A DNA stretch of 64,000 nt from Flavobacteriales bacterium (GTDB lineage Bacteria; Bacteroidota; Bacteroidia; CAIKAF01). This document shows, piece by piece, positions 16,798 through 25,535 of this stretch. Below the pieces are notes generated by a model. The model had not been told where the DNA came from. It made no database searches and saw only the letters and a program-made list of their open reading frames with translations. Location: positions 1 through 64,000 of the forward strand of contig JANWWQ010000002.1 in NCBI GenBank assembly GCA_025055635.1. Direction: 5' to 3'. The translations under genes and the position numbers were made by a program. The stretch's first letter is position 1. Each line of letters starts with the position of its first letter.

Positions 16798-18324
16798 TTA
16801 TCTACGGCCTCGGGGTCCACCTCCGTGAAGAGATCCTCCGCCCCGGGAAGAGCTCCCTCGGCTATCCGAAGAACCCATATGTAAGCTGCTACCGCGAGTT
16901 CCCTCTCCCCAACTGCTGCTCTTTACCGAGGTCTCGGGCTTGTGTTGGCCTGGAGGCTTCCCCAAAATACCGGAACTCTGTCTCCTTGGCTGATAATTGT
17001 ATTCTCCGCGTCCCCTCGTGGGAGGATGAGAATAATCACGCCGGAAACGGTTCTCAGGGTTCGGGTTTATGGTTCCGCGGTCAAGCATAGGTGTTTGGGG
17101 ATATTTTTCAGGTGCAGACGGTCTTTGATATTCCTGAGGTCTTTGATATTCCTGAGGTCTTTGCGAGTCAGGCGCAGGCACCAGAGGAAGCCTGGGTTGC
17201 TCGTGGGTACGCCTTTCAGGAAGTAAAGGATTCTGGGAGGAAGGATTAATCTCTTGCGGACGTGCGGGGGAGATAGGTAATTTATCCGGTACAGGTATCA
17301 ATTCTCGGCTTTGTTCATTTCGACTCGGAGCAGTGTAGCGAAATGTTGGCACGGAGGGTTGCCGGTTGGCACTGGCCGAAAATTCTGGAGCCGTGTATGG
17401 TGTTCTGTCGGCTGCCGAGGCAGCGCTGGAGACTTCACGGGTGCGGGATGGTCGCGCTGGAGGGTTATTTTCAGGTTTAGGGGTCGGGCGCTGGGTAGAT
17501 GATGCAACTTCCTTGGATACAGGAAATTTAGAGACCCCTTGCCGGGCAGCTTCTCCGTTGGATTGGCGTTGGGGCTGGAAAGAATTAGGAGTCACCGGTT
17601 TGATATGTTTGGTGTTGATCAGCCCCAAAGCCCGGGCTTGGGAAATTAGATTACGTCTAGGACCATAATAGAAGCTTTGAAAACCGGTGCCCACGGAAGT
17701 GTTGGGGTACCAAGCGGCCATGGCCCAGGGACTGTAAGGATTCCAGGCCCAGGGATTTCCGCATCCCCAGCTGATGCTCCAACACCAGGGGTTATTCCAG
17801 CACCATGGGTTGTGCCAACACCAGGGATTATTCCAATACCATGGACTTCCCCAATACCATGGATTGTTCCAAACCCAGGGATTGTACCACGGATCGTACC
17901 ACCACCAGGGTCGGTACCACGGCCTACTCCACCAAGGACCTAAATAAATATTTATACTCCATCCTGGATACAAGGGATCGTACCACCAAAATCGTGAAGT
18001 ATTAAACCACCACAAATCCCAAGAAGGACCGTAGTTGTAGTAATAATTATTGATGATAGTTTGTCCGTCTTTAGCGGAGTTTTGTTGGCGGCTGTTGTAA
18101 GCGGATGGATCTTCTCGTTCGTCCTGAAATTGAGTCTCAGCTTCTTCTGATCTTTGTGAGGGCTGATTATAGGAAGGATTGCGTCTTTCCTTATTAAAAT
18201 CACGGCGGGCATCGGCCACGCCATAATAAACATCATCCTCCTCTAGATTCGCCCTGTGGGTGGTGGCGCAGGATACCATCAAGAGTCCTGCCGAGATAAT
18301 GACTGGTATGGTTTTTTTTTTCAT
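16798..18324 (-). CDS. Trp-rich lipoprotein with low-complexity Pro/Ser/Gly tail (508 aa)
   Basis: Lipoprotein signal: MKKKTIPVIISAGLLMVSC with the lipid cysteine at 19. Residues ~40-90 are polar. Residues ~101-205 hold about 30 tryptophans, many in a degenerate 6-residue repeat (NNPWCW, NNPWYW, HNPWCW). Residues 230-508 are disordered, rich in Pro, Ser, Arg and Gly, and end in a SRGGGSLHGGGPRGRR tail. No enzyme domain is visible. Probably an outer-membrane-anchored surface or envelope protein. Similar Trp/Pro-rich lipoproteins are seen in Bacteroidota, but a function is not known to me. The next gene, OmpP1-like, is 31 bases downstream; proS is divergent and 88 bases away. Confidence 0.78.
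   Translation of the reverse strand: MKKKTIPVIISAGLLMVSCATTHRANLEEDDVYYGVADARRDFNKERRNPSYNQPSQRSEEAETQFQDEREDPSAYNSRQQNSAKDGQTIINNYYYNYGPSWDLWWFNTSRFWWYDPLYPGWSINIYLGPWWSRPWYRPWWWYDPWYNPWVWNNPWYWGSPWYWNNPWCWHNPWCWNNPWCWSISWGCGNPWAWNPYSPWAMAAWYPNTSVGTGFQSFYYGPRRNLISQARALGLINTKHIKPVTPNSFQPQRQSNGEAARQGVSKFPVSKEVASSTQRPTPKPENNPPARPSRTREVSSAASAADRTPYTAPEFSASANRQPSVPTFRYTAPSRNEQSRELIPVPDKLPISPARPQEINPSSQNPLLPERRTHEQPRLPLVPAPDSQRPQEYQRPQEYQRPSAPEKYPQTPMLDRGTINPNPENRFRRDYSHPPTRGRGEYNYQPRRQSSGILGKPPGQHKPETSVKSSSWGEGTRGSSLHMGSSDSRGSSSRGGGSLHGGGPRGRR
17779..17868 (-). repeat. In-gene tandem repeat encoding NPWxW units
   Basis: About five imperfect 18-base units inside the Trp-rich lipoprotein (codons 153-182), each encoding a variant of N-N-P-W-C-W. 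The plus-strand form shows the recurring CCATGGRTTRTTCC core. Such minisatellites can change copy number by slippage. Confidence 0.75.
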
Positions 18325-18412
18325 GGCCTTAAGTTTTTTACTGCGCAGGGTACTTTTGACCCCTCTGAAATCTTTTGGAACAACATTTATACCAAATTAA
18401 TACTTAAAATAC

Positions 18413-19885
18413 ATGGAAAAAATTACGCCCCGGACCCAAAACTATTCCCAGTGGTATCAGGACATTGTGGAGCACGCTGGCCTTGCAGAGCATTCTGATG
18501 TGCGGGGCTGCATGGTCATTAAGCCCTACGGATATGCGATATGGGAAGGCATGCAACAGCAACTGGACCGCATGTTTAAAGAAACAGGCCATCAAAATGC
18601 CTATTTTCCTCTTTTTATTCCCAAATCGTTTCTTAGTAAAGAGGCCGCTCATGTGGAAGGTTTTGCAAAGGAATGCGCCATAGTCACCCACTACAGATTA
18701 CGGAACGCACCTGATGGCCGAGGTGTAGAGGTAGATCCGGAGGCCCGGCTGGAAGAGGAACTGGTCGTAAGGCCCACGTCGGAAACCATAATTTGGAACA
18801 CATTCAGGAACTGGATTAAAAGCTGGCGGGATTTGCCTCTACTCATTAACCAGTGGGCCAACGTAGTACGCTGGGAAATGCGGACGCGATTGTTTCTTCG
18901 GACGGCAGAATTCCTGTGGCAGGAAGGACACACGGCCCATGCCACACGCGAAGAAGCTATTGAAGAAGCCGAGCGGATGCTGGAGGTATACGCACGCTTT
19001 GCAGAAGATTGGATGGCTATGCCCGTGATCAAGGGCCTAAAGACCCCTTCCGAACGCTTTGCAGGAGCTGAAGAAACCTATTGCATTGAGGCTTTGATGC
19101 AGGATGGAAAAGCCCTTCAGGCCGGAACCTCCCATTTTCTGGGTCAAAATTTTGCTAAAGCCTTTGATGTGAAGTTCGCAGCACCGGACGGCACCCTTCA
19201 ATACGTATGGGCCACATCCTGGGGAGTCAGCACCCGGCTGATGGGGGCCCTTATCCTTACGCACTCTGATGATAATGGCCTAGTGTTGCCCCCTCGCTTG
19301 GCTCCAGTTCAGGTGGTGGCGATTCCCATCTACAGAAGTGAAGAAGAACGCCAAACCACTTGTGCCCAAGTGGAACGCATAGTTCAAAACTTGCGGGCTG
19401 CAGGTATTAGGGCTCAGACGGATACGCGCGACACACACAAGCCGGGTTGGAAATTCTCTGAACATGAGGTGCGGGGTGTGCCCCTGCGCGTGGCCGTCGG
19501 TCCTAGGGATATACAGAATGGCACAGCGGAACTGGCCCGTCGCGATACCCTCACCAAAACATTGGTGCCAGTGGATACGTTAATTACCCATATTCCTCAA
19601 ATCCTGGATGAAATTCAGGACCACCTCTTGCAAAGGGCCCGCCAAAGACTACAAGATGGCATAACGCGAGTAGATTCTTGGGCTGAGTTTTGTGATGTTC
19701 TGGAGAAAAAAGGGGGCTTCCTTTCCGCCCACTGGGACGGCACGGCTGAAACAGAAGCCCGCATCAAGGAACTCACCAAAGCCACGATTCGTTGCATACC
19801 CCTGAACAATCCCCCGGAAGAGGGTACTTGTGTGCTCACAGGGCGTCCCTCTAAACAGAGGGTGCTGTTTGCCCGAGCCTATTAG
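18413..19885 (+). CDS. proS: Prolyl-tRNA synthetase (short, archaeal/eukaryal-like type)
   Basis: 490 residues, lacking the large INS editing insertion of the E. coli-type enzyme. Class II motifs: start [35 protein letters not shown], motif 2 region [36 protein letters not shown] (read across two lines), and the motif 3-like [20 protein letters not shown]; the anticodon domain and a C-terminal extension ending RVLFARAY follow. The TSETIIW and [10 protein letters not shown] segments are diagnostic of this subgroup. Followed after 2 bases by kdsC. Confidence 0.97.
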   Translation: MEKITPRTQNYSQWYQDIVEHAGLAEHSDVRGCMVIKPYGYAIWEGMQQQLDRMFKETGHQNAYFPLFIPKSFLSKEAAHVEGFAKECAIVTHYRLRNAPDGRGVEVDPEARLEEELVVRPTSETIIWNTFRNWIKSWRDLPLLINQWANVVRWEMRTRLFLRTAEFLWQEGHTAHATREEAIEEAERMLEVYARFAEDWMAMPVIKGLKTPSERFAGAEETYCIEALMQDGKALQAGTSHFLGQNFAKAFDVKFAAPDGTLQYVWATSWGVSTRLMGALILTHSDDNGLVLPPRLAPVQVVAIPIYRSEEERQTTCAQVERIVQNLRAAGIRAQTDTRDTHKPGWKFSEHEVRGVPLRVAVGPRDIQNGTAELARRDTLTKTLVPVDTLITHIPQILDEIQDHLLQRARQRLQDGITRVDSWAEFCDVLEKKGGFLSAHWDGTAETEARIKELTKATIRCIPLNNPPEEGTCVLTGRPSKQRVLFARAY

Positions 19886-19887
19886 TC

Positions 19888-20409
19888 GTGGAAGCTATCT
19901 TGCTGAGCCACAAGGTGAAGTTGCTAGTGTGTGACGTGGACGGCACACTCACCGATGGGCGAATTCATATCACTGCCAGTGGAGAGGAATTCAAATCCTT
20001 TAACGCCAGGGATGGCTTGGCCATGGCACGCCTGAATCGCAATGGCCTGCCAGTGGCCCTATTATCGCATAGCCATGCCTTTCAGATTGTGCGCCGAAGA
20101 GCCGAAATTTTAGGGCTTTCCTTTTGGTATGCCGGTACCGAAAACAAATCAGAAGTGCTGAACCGGTGGCTCCATGAACTGGGGATAGAAGCCGATCAAG
20201 TACTCTACCTGGGCGATGACCTGAACGATTTGGATGCCATGAAAATGTGCGGCTGGCGGGCTTGCCCGGCCGATGCCTGTCCCCAGGTGAAAGCCATCTC
20301 TCAGATACGTTTGTCCCGAAAGGGAGGGGACGGCGTTTTCAGGGAACTGGCAGAAAAATATTTTTCTGATTTACTACTTGGAACCAGTCCTTCATGCAAC
20401 GTTTCATAA
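19888..20409 (+). CDS. kdsC: KDO-8-phosphate phosphatase, HAD family
   Basis: 173 residues. Catalytic nucleophile loop VCDVDGTLTDGRI near residue 15, RDGLAM, the SHS segment of motif II, a lysine in ENKSEVL (motif III) and YLGDDLNDLDAMKMCG (motif IV), ending KGGDGVFRELAEKYF, all as in tetrameric KdsC/YrbI proteins without a cap. Removes phosphate from KDO-8-P in the supply of KDO for lipopolysaccharide. GTG start at 19888, 2 bases after the proS stop, indicates co-transcription. Motif II lacks the usual Thr-Gly, which weakens certainty on substrate. Confidence 0.88.
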   Translation: MEAILLSHKVKLLVCDVDGTLTDGRIHITASGEEFKSFNARDGLAMARLNRNGLPVALLSHSHAFQIVRRRAEILGLSFWYAGTENKSEVLNRWLHELGIEADQVLYLGDDLNDLDAMKMCGWRACPADACPQVKAISQIRLSRKGGDGVFRELAEKYFSDLLLGTSPSCNVS

Positions 20410-20417
20410 ATATTTTA

Positions 20418-20425
20418 TATCTTTG
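20418..20425 (+). promoter_or_regulatory. -7 box of a Bacteroidota-type promoter
   Basis: TATCTTTG fits TAnnTTTG exactly, 21 bases before the ATG of the small secreted protein. A clear TTTG -33 element is not seen (GTTTC lies at about the right place). Confidence 0.5.
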
Positions 20426-20446
20426 TAACAAAGGCTCTGGATCACT

Positions 20447-20785
20447 ATGAAAAAAACTCTCACATTTCTCCTCTGTGGATTTGCAATGATATCAAATTTT
20501 TCTGCCTTTGGTCAGAACCAAAGTCTATCCGGCGTAACATCAGCCGAACCGCCTAAGGAGCTCATGAAGGAATCGGATCCCTTTCATGTAGCCTATTATA
20601 ATACAGATGAGAAGGTTTTGCTCCTTGAGGCCCGCATTAAAGAAATCAAACGCAATCTGGAGGTCAATGCCACTAATCCCAACTATGATAGGACTACAAT
20701 GCAGGATATTCTCGCTCGTCTTGAAGCCGTTTATCAGGAATTGCGCAGGAGCGGTAAATATCCATTCCTGGATAAGGGAAAATAA
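20447..20785 (+). CDS. Small secreted protein of unknown function (112 aa)
   Basis: Signal peptide MKKTLTFLLCGFAMISNFSAFG followed by QNQSLSG at the mature end. The rest is mostly helical, with a heptad-like stretch EKVLLLEARIKEIKRNL (residues ~55-71) and ILARLEAVYQELRRSG near the C-terminus, so a short coiled coil is likely. No known domain recognised. A TAnnTTTG box 21 bases upstream suggests its own promoter between kdsC and cdsA. Probably periplasmic. Confidence 0.7.
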   Translation: MKKTLTFLLCGFAMISNFSAFGQNQSLSGVTSAEPPKELMKESDPFHVAYYNTDEKVLLLEARIKEIKRNLEVNATNPNYDRTTMQDILARLEAVYQELRRSGKYPFLDKGK

Positions 20786-20819
20786 AAATTCCTAAAAAAT
20801 CCTAATTGCTAAAGAATCC

Positions 20820-20827
20820 TAATTTTG
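20820..20827 (+). promoter_or_regulatory. -7 box upstream of cdsA
   Basis: TAATTTTG matches TAnnTTTG, 10 bases before the cdsA ATG. Implies a very short untranslated leader. Confidence 0.5.
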
Positions 20828-20837
20828 CGGGTCTTGA

Positions 20838-21767
20838 ATGACCCGCCATCCTTCAGAGAATTTACGTAATCTCCGCAAACGCACCATCACGGGTGTTTTT
20901 ATTGTAGCCGTCACTTTAATCGGTATCCGATTCTCTCCTCATAGTTATTTATTGTTTTTAGGGCTTTTGAGTTTAGGATGTTCGTATGAATATTTTAAAG
21001 TTACCAGTAGGCAAGACTCTGCTTTTCCTGTAACGGGCTTGTTACTGGGGGCGTTAATATTTGTACTGCATAGCTTTTACATACTAGGGTTTATTTCGGG
21101 AGCAGTCCTCATTTTCATTACCCTACTACCTGTGATATTATACTCCCAAACTATTTTTTCCAAAAGCCGTCGCCCTTTTCAGGATGTTTCGGCTACTCTG
21201 GGAGGTATGGCTTACACCGTGTTGCCCTTCCTGTGCCTTTCTTATCTTCCCATAAATCCCATTGAACTGCGTGAAGCAAAGGATTACAATGACGTGTATC
21301 GGTGGGAAATTCCCATGATGTATTTTATCATCTTAATGGCTAATGACTCTTTTGCATACTTGGCCGGCCGTTTTTTAGGTCGCACCAAAATTGCCCCCGC
21401 TATTTCCCCTGGTAAAACCCTAGAAGGTTTTGTGGGCGGTGCTGTGGGAGCGGCCATATTGGTATACTTTCTTAAAGATAGTTTGCTTGAAATTGATGCT
21501 TCTATTCGCAATATTCCTTGGAAGCAAAGGGCGCTGGGGGATACCCGAATTTTATTTCAGGAAGTTGATTGGTATATACTTCTGGCCCTTACAGTTGGCT
21601 TTGGATTCTTAGGTGACCTAGCCGAAAGCCGCCTTAAGCGCAGCCTTCATATCAAGCACTCCTCCAATTTTTTTCCTGGCCACGGTGGGTTCTTAGATAG
21701 ATACGATTCGTTGCTGCTTTCCGCTATTCCAGTTTTTCTGTACGTATATTTTTTTAAGTACGCCTAA
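20838..21767 (+). CDS. cdsA: Phosphatidate cytidylyltransferase
   Basis: Makes CDP-diacylglycerol from CTP and phosphatidate for phospholipid synthesis. 309 residues with about eight hydrophobic segments. The family signature is near the C-terminus: GDLAESRLKRSLHIKHSSNF then PGHGGFLDRYDSLL. AYLAGRFLGRTKIAPAISPGKTLEGFVGG (two stretches) is the other conserved site. Inner membrane. Ends 20 bases from the convergent ABC exporter gene. Confidence 0.95.
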   Translation: MTRHPSENLRNLRKRTITGVFIVAVTLIGIRFSPHSYLLFLGLLSLGCSYEYFKVTSRQDSAFPVTGLLLGALIFVLHSFYILGFISGAVLIFITLLPVILYSQTIFSKSRRPFQDVSATLGGMAYTVLPFLCLSYLPINPIELREAKDYNDVYRWEIPMMYFIILMANDSFAYLAGRFLGRTKIAPAISPGKTLEGFVGGAVGAAILVYFLKDSLLEIDASIRNIPWKQRALGDTRILFQEVDWYILLALTVGFGFLGDLAESRLKRSLHIKHSSNFFPGHGGFLDRYDSLLLSAIPVFLYVYFFKYA

Positions 21768-21787
21768 TGGTAAATCTTGCTTTCTCA

Positions 21788-23587
21788 TTAAACCAGGGCG
21801 CCTTCGGCCAGTCTGCGATACGATGGACAGTGAGTCAATAGTTCCTCATGTTTACCGAAACCCACCACCGTCCCTGCTTCTAACACTACAATTTGATGAG
21901 CACGTTGCACTGTGTGGAGCCGGTGGGCTATGACCAGGGCCGTGCGGCCCGCCAACAAGTATTCCAGAGCCTTTTGCACCTGTTCCTCACTGGCAGGATC
22001 CAGGTGTGCAGTGGCTTCGTCAAAAACTAGAACGGGCGCATTTTTGTAAAAAGCCCTGGCCAGGGCTATTCTTTGGCGTTGCCCCCCTGAAAGTCGGCTG
22101 CCTTTTTCCCCAATAACAAATTCAAAAGTGCCAGGAAGCACTTCCACAAATTCCCACGCATGCGCATGAAGGCAGGCTTCCCTGAGGCGTTGAATGTCTC
22201 CGGGCTCTTCGCCCATTGTGATATTGAAGCGTACCGTTTCATTAAAAAGGGCGTGATCTTGGGGTACCATGGCTACCGACCGGCGCACCGAACCCGGAGA
22301 CAATTCTTTGTAATCGTACTGATCCCAACGGATGCTACCTTGTTGTATGGGTATCAGACCTGCCACCAGATCGGCTAAGGTAGATTTTCCTGCCCCTGAC
22401 GGCCCCACAAGGGCTGTTACGCACCCAGCAGGAAGGGTTAACGAGATACCGCGCAACACGGGGCCCGTTCCGTAATCGTGCCACAGGTTTTCTATGAAAA
22501 TTCCTCGCGTCGGAGGGGGGAGCGGAGGGGTATGGACGGATATAGATTCTTTTTCTGCATCTATGACTTCCTGGATACGTGCCGCTGAGGCGCGTCCCTT
22601 TTGAATGTTGTACAGCGTAGTGGCTACGGATTTGGCGGGCGTGATAATCTGTGAAAAAAGAGCAATAAAGGTGATAAAGGAAGCGGCATCGGGGGTGCCG
22701 GGACCTCGGTGCAAGACCATCATCCCTCCCACCCAAATAATAATAGCGATCACCACCGAACCACTGAACTCGCTCAGAGGGGCGGAAAGCTCGCGGCGAT
22801 TCACCATGCGCCGGCTGAGGGCGGTGAACCGGTCGTTGGCCTGATGAAAGCGTCGCCGTATAGCGTCCTCCGCCATGAATGACTTGATTATCCGAATATT
22901 AGCCACCGTTTCTTCCGTGATGCTCGTCAGGTGGCCCAGTTCGTCCTGTCCAAGATGAGCCGTGCGCTTCAGACTACGGCCAATGCGTCCGATAATCCAG
23001 GCACTTATGGGGAGAAGAAGGAGAATGAATAAGGTCAATTTTGGACTGAGAGCCACCATGGCGATAAGGGTTACCACAATGGTAATGGGATCACGGAATA
23101 GGGAGGTGATGGAATTAAAGACGGCCCATTCTAGTTCCTGGACGTCCGCCGACATGCGGGCCAGCAGGTCGCCTTTTCGGCTCTGTGTGAACCGCCCTGC
23201 GGGCCATCGCAGCAAGGCCTCAAACATCGCTGCGCGCAGGTCGCGGATGATGCCGGTGCGGATGGGTGTGAGCACGCGGAGGGCCAGGTATCGCAGTACA
23301 TTTTTAACGAAAAACAGCACCACCAGTACCCCCGATAACCACAGCAGGGCCTGTTCGGGTCCTGAGCGGGCTTTTATCTCACTGAACACCGTAAAGGCCC
23401 GCTGGAGTCTTTGAGATTCCTGGAGTTCCGGGGCCTCTCCGGTTTCAAAAATGATGTTCAGGAACGGAATGGCCATCCCGATGGACACCACGCTAAACAC
23501 CGAAGAAAAAAGCATCAGAAAAAAGTACAAGACAATTTGGCCCTTGTAGGGCTTTGCATAGTGGAGTATTTGTTTAAGTTGTTTCAC
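21788..23587 (-). CDS. ABC exporter, MsbA-like (fused membrane and ATPase domains)
   Basis: 599-residue half-transporter. Six-helix membrane domain occupies residues 1-320; the ATPase follows, with Walker A GPSGAGKST, signature LSGGQRQRIALARAF, Walker B PVLVFDEATAHLD and switch histidine AHRLHT. Most similar in layout to lipid-A core flippases and multidrug exporters; the substrate is not determined. The ATG overlaps the thioesterase stop by 4 bases (ATGA), so it is translated from the same minus-strand operon. Confidence 0.92.
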   Translation of the reverse strand: MKQLKQILHYAKPYKGQIVLYFFLMLFSSVFSVVSIGMAIPFLNIIFETGEAPELQESQRLQRAFTVFSEIKARSGPEQALLWLSGVLVVLFFVKNVLRYLALRVLTPIRTGIIRDLRAAMFEALLRWPAGRFTQSRKGDLLARMSADVQELEWAVFNSITSLFRDPITIVVTLIAMVALSPKLTLFILLLLPISAWIIGRIGRSLKRTAHLGQDELGHLTSITEETVANIRIIKSFMAEDAIRRRFHQANDRFTALSRRMVNRRELSAPLSEFSGSVVIAIIIWVGGMMVLHRGPGTPDAASFITFIALFSQIITPAKSVATTLYNIQKGRASAARIQEVIDAEKESISVHTPPLPPPTRGIFIENLWHDYGTGPVLRGISLTLPAGCVTALVGPSGAGKSTLADLVAGLIPIQQGSIRWDQYDYKELSPGSVRRSVAMVPQDHALFNETVRFNITMGEEPGDIQRLREACLHAHAWEFVEVLPGTFEFVIGEKGSRLSGGQRQRIALARAFYKNAPVLVFDEATAHLDPASEEQVQKALEYLLAGRTALVIAHRLHTVQRAHQIVVLEAGTVVGFGKHEELLTHCPSYRRLAEGALV

Positions 23588-24006
23588 GCTCCGGCGAACT
23601 GGGCCAGATGGAAAAGATACTCCCGGAAAGAATCAGGTAAGGGAGCAGAACGATTTTCCTTAAGAAGCATGTACACGGCCACGGTGCGTCCTCTGGCATA
23701 AACCCCTTGGTCGGCATCTACAACGTGATAGGAAAAATCAAAACTGCTATTACCGACACGGCTTATCCATATTTCTACTCCTGGTTGGGGAGTATTCAGG
23801 AGCAGGGGTTTCAGGTAGTCAATTTCATTACGGGCCACCAGGAAACCGGTGGAATGCCAGTCCAAAAAATCCCTGAAATGCCTACGACCAAAATGGACAC
23901 GTGCCACCTCAAAGTAACTCAAGTACACGGCGTTGTTCACATGCCCCATCATGTCGCAATCGGAATACCTGATTTGTATGGGCACCAACAGCCTGGCCTC
24001 GTCCAT
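23584..24006 (-). CDS. Acyl-CoA thioesterase, hot-dog (4HBT) fold
   Basis: 140 residues. RYSDCDMMGHVNNAVYLSYFEVAR contains the catalytic Asp and the Tyr/His pattern of 4-hydroxybenzoyl-CoA thioesterase-like proteins. Hydrolyses an acyl-CoA or acyl-ACP; specificity unknown. The ATG shares one base with the stop of the upstream gene and the stop overlaps the ABC exporter start by 4 bases, giving a tight three-gene unit. Confidence 0.92.
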   Translation of the reverse strand: MDEARLLVPIQIRYSDCDMMGHVNNAVYLSYFEVARVHFGRRHFRDFLDWHSTGFLVARNEIDYLKPLLLNTPQPGVEIWISRVGNSSFDFSYHVVDADQGVYARGRTVAVYMLLKENRSAPLPDSFREYLFHLAQFAGA

Positions 24007-24425
24007 CAGGATATGGGGTTCAGTGTGACGGAAAAAATTATTACGCTATTTACGTCCCTTCCGTAGCTGAATTTTTCAAGAGCTTCAAAAATATTGGCCG
24101 CTCTGAAATACGATGTATGCAATTCCTTGTCACCCTTTAAGGCCCACTGTATAGTGAAGGATTGGTCTTTTTCCTTATAAGTTTTCACATAGTGAAGCAT
24201 GGCATACAGGGCATCTAGTTTACTCTCTCCGGTTGTGGTCTGAAACAGGAAGCTTTGGCCATGCTTAGGGTTTATAGTTATCAGATCCAGGCGTACACGA
24301 CCACCCTGTTCGCGAAAGTCAAAAATTAAGTTTTCCGGAGCAATCCCCAGACGCTCCGCTATTTCATGCTGCAACTTGGCCGCCTGGATGAGTGGATCGC
24401 TGTGAGGGTCGGAAGTGGTTGGCAT
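24006..24425 (-). CDS. Conserved Bacteroidota protein of unknown function (139 aa)
   Basis: Cytosolic, alpha/beta. Contains KLQHEIAERLGIAPENLIFDF, LDLITINPKHGQSFLF, DALYAMLHYVKTYKEKDQSF, TIQWALKGDKELHTSYF and GRDVNSVIIFSVTLNPIS, a set I associate with a conserved family in this phylum that often sits beside a 4HBT thioesterase. ATG 24425 is preferred to a TTG at 24458. Stop and thioesterase start share one base. No domain name can be given. Confidence 0.75.
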   Translation of the reverse strand: MPTTSDPHSDPLIQAAKLQHEIAERLGIAPENLIFDFREQGGRVRLDLITINPKHGQSFLFQTTTGESKLDALYAMLHYVKTYKEKDQSFTIQWALKGDKELHTSYFRAANIFEALEKFSYGRDVNSVIIFSVTLNPIS

Positions 24426-24876
24426 GGAACGTAGGTTTTCTGTATTATGGGAGCACAAAATTGATGAAAATTATCCTTCAGTTAAAGTCTTTCTTAGCGC
24501 TGCCTGGACAGGGGAAAGATCATTCTAAAATAATAACTACGGCCAATCAATGAGGGCAAATTGTAAATTTTAAAAGGTTAAATTTTATAACTATATTGTA
24601 AAATTCATCTCACCGAAATTTTCCTAAATAGACTAATTTTTGAAATAGGCTCTCTTATTGGTACGATTCCCGCATGGGATAATTAATTAAATGTTCTTAC
24701 ATTTTGTCTTCTTTTATGTTTTTTTTATGGATTAGGAATTTTCTTATTTTATTAAGGACCTTATCGCATTTTAGTTTCTGTTTGGCAATTATTTACAAAT
24801 TATGGATAGGTTTAAGGAGAAATCTAAAAATAAAAATGCATGAACTTAAAATAATTAAATAAAAGTTTCGGGGTCA
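24426..24876. other. AT-rich gap, no gene seen
   Basis: About 450 bases between def and the upstream gene of the thioesterase operon, composed largely of A/T runs. A -7-like CAATTTTG lies around 24453-24461 on the minus strand and may serve the unknown gene. No tRNA, repeat family member or convincing terminator found. Confidence 0.55.
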
Positions 24877-25440
24877 TTACTTTTTATTATTAGGAAACAC
24901 CATTTTATAAGACGTTTTCACGTGGCCCTGGCTGATGGCCTTCAGGTCGTTTTGAAGCAGTTTACGACGAATGGGGGGCAGATGGTCCACGAAGAGAATG
25001 CCGTCCAAATGATCGGTTTCATGCTGAATAATGCGGGCCGCAATACCGGTGAACACTTCTTCATTGAGATTCCAGTGGGGATCATAATATTGTACCCGCA
25101 CCCAGGAGGGCCGTTCTACGTCTTCGCGAATCTTGGGGATGCTAAGGCAGCCCTCGTTAAAGAGCCACTCGTCGCCGTACTCTTCCAGAATTACGGGGTT
25201 GATAAAGACCTTCTTAAAGTTTGCTACCGAAGGGTCCTCTTCCGAAAAGGACTCTCCATCGGTTACGAAAATGCGCAAAGATTGGCCTATTTGGGGCGCA
25301 GCCAGGCCCACCCCGGAAGCGTGGTACATAGTTTCATACAGGTCGTCGATGAGATTTTTCAATCCTGGGTAATCCCGGGGGATCTCTGCGGCCGGCTTAC
25401 GCAGCACCACATGGCCATAGGCATAGATGGGATGGATCAT
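24877..25440 (-). CDS. def: Peptide deformylase
   Basis: Removes the N-formyl group from new proteins. 187 residues. Three conserved motifs present: GVGLAAPQIG, EGCLSIP (metal-binding Cys) and QHETDHLDGILF (metal-binding HExxH-type). ATG 25440 gives MIHPIYAYGHVVLR, the usual Bacteroidota start; a 12-codon longer frame is possible but adds a non-conserved tail. Single gene with AT-rich flanks. Confidence 0.97.
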   Translation of the reverse strand: MIHPIYAYGHVVLRKPAAEIPRDYPGLKNLIDDLYETMYHASGVGLAAPQIGQSLRIFVTDGESFSEEDPSVANFKKVFINPVILEEYGDEWLFNEGCLSIPKIREDVERPSWVRVQYYDPHWNLNEEVFTGIAARIIQHETDHLDGILFVDHLPPIRRKLLQNDLKAISQGHVKTSYKMVFPNNKK

Positions 25441-25535
25441 GACTGGGCGTTTGAAAAACCAGCTTTTGTGGGACAATAATAAATATTAGCAAATAATGAA
25501 CCAGAAATAGCAAAAAGTGTGTCCCAGGCTAACTT

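Noticed and set aside
17300..17950. Plus-strand open frames with GIIPxPG repeats opposite the lipoprotein
   Set aside because: They mirror the Trp-rich repeat of the minus-strand lipoprotein, which has the signal peptide and proper start.
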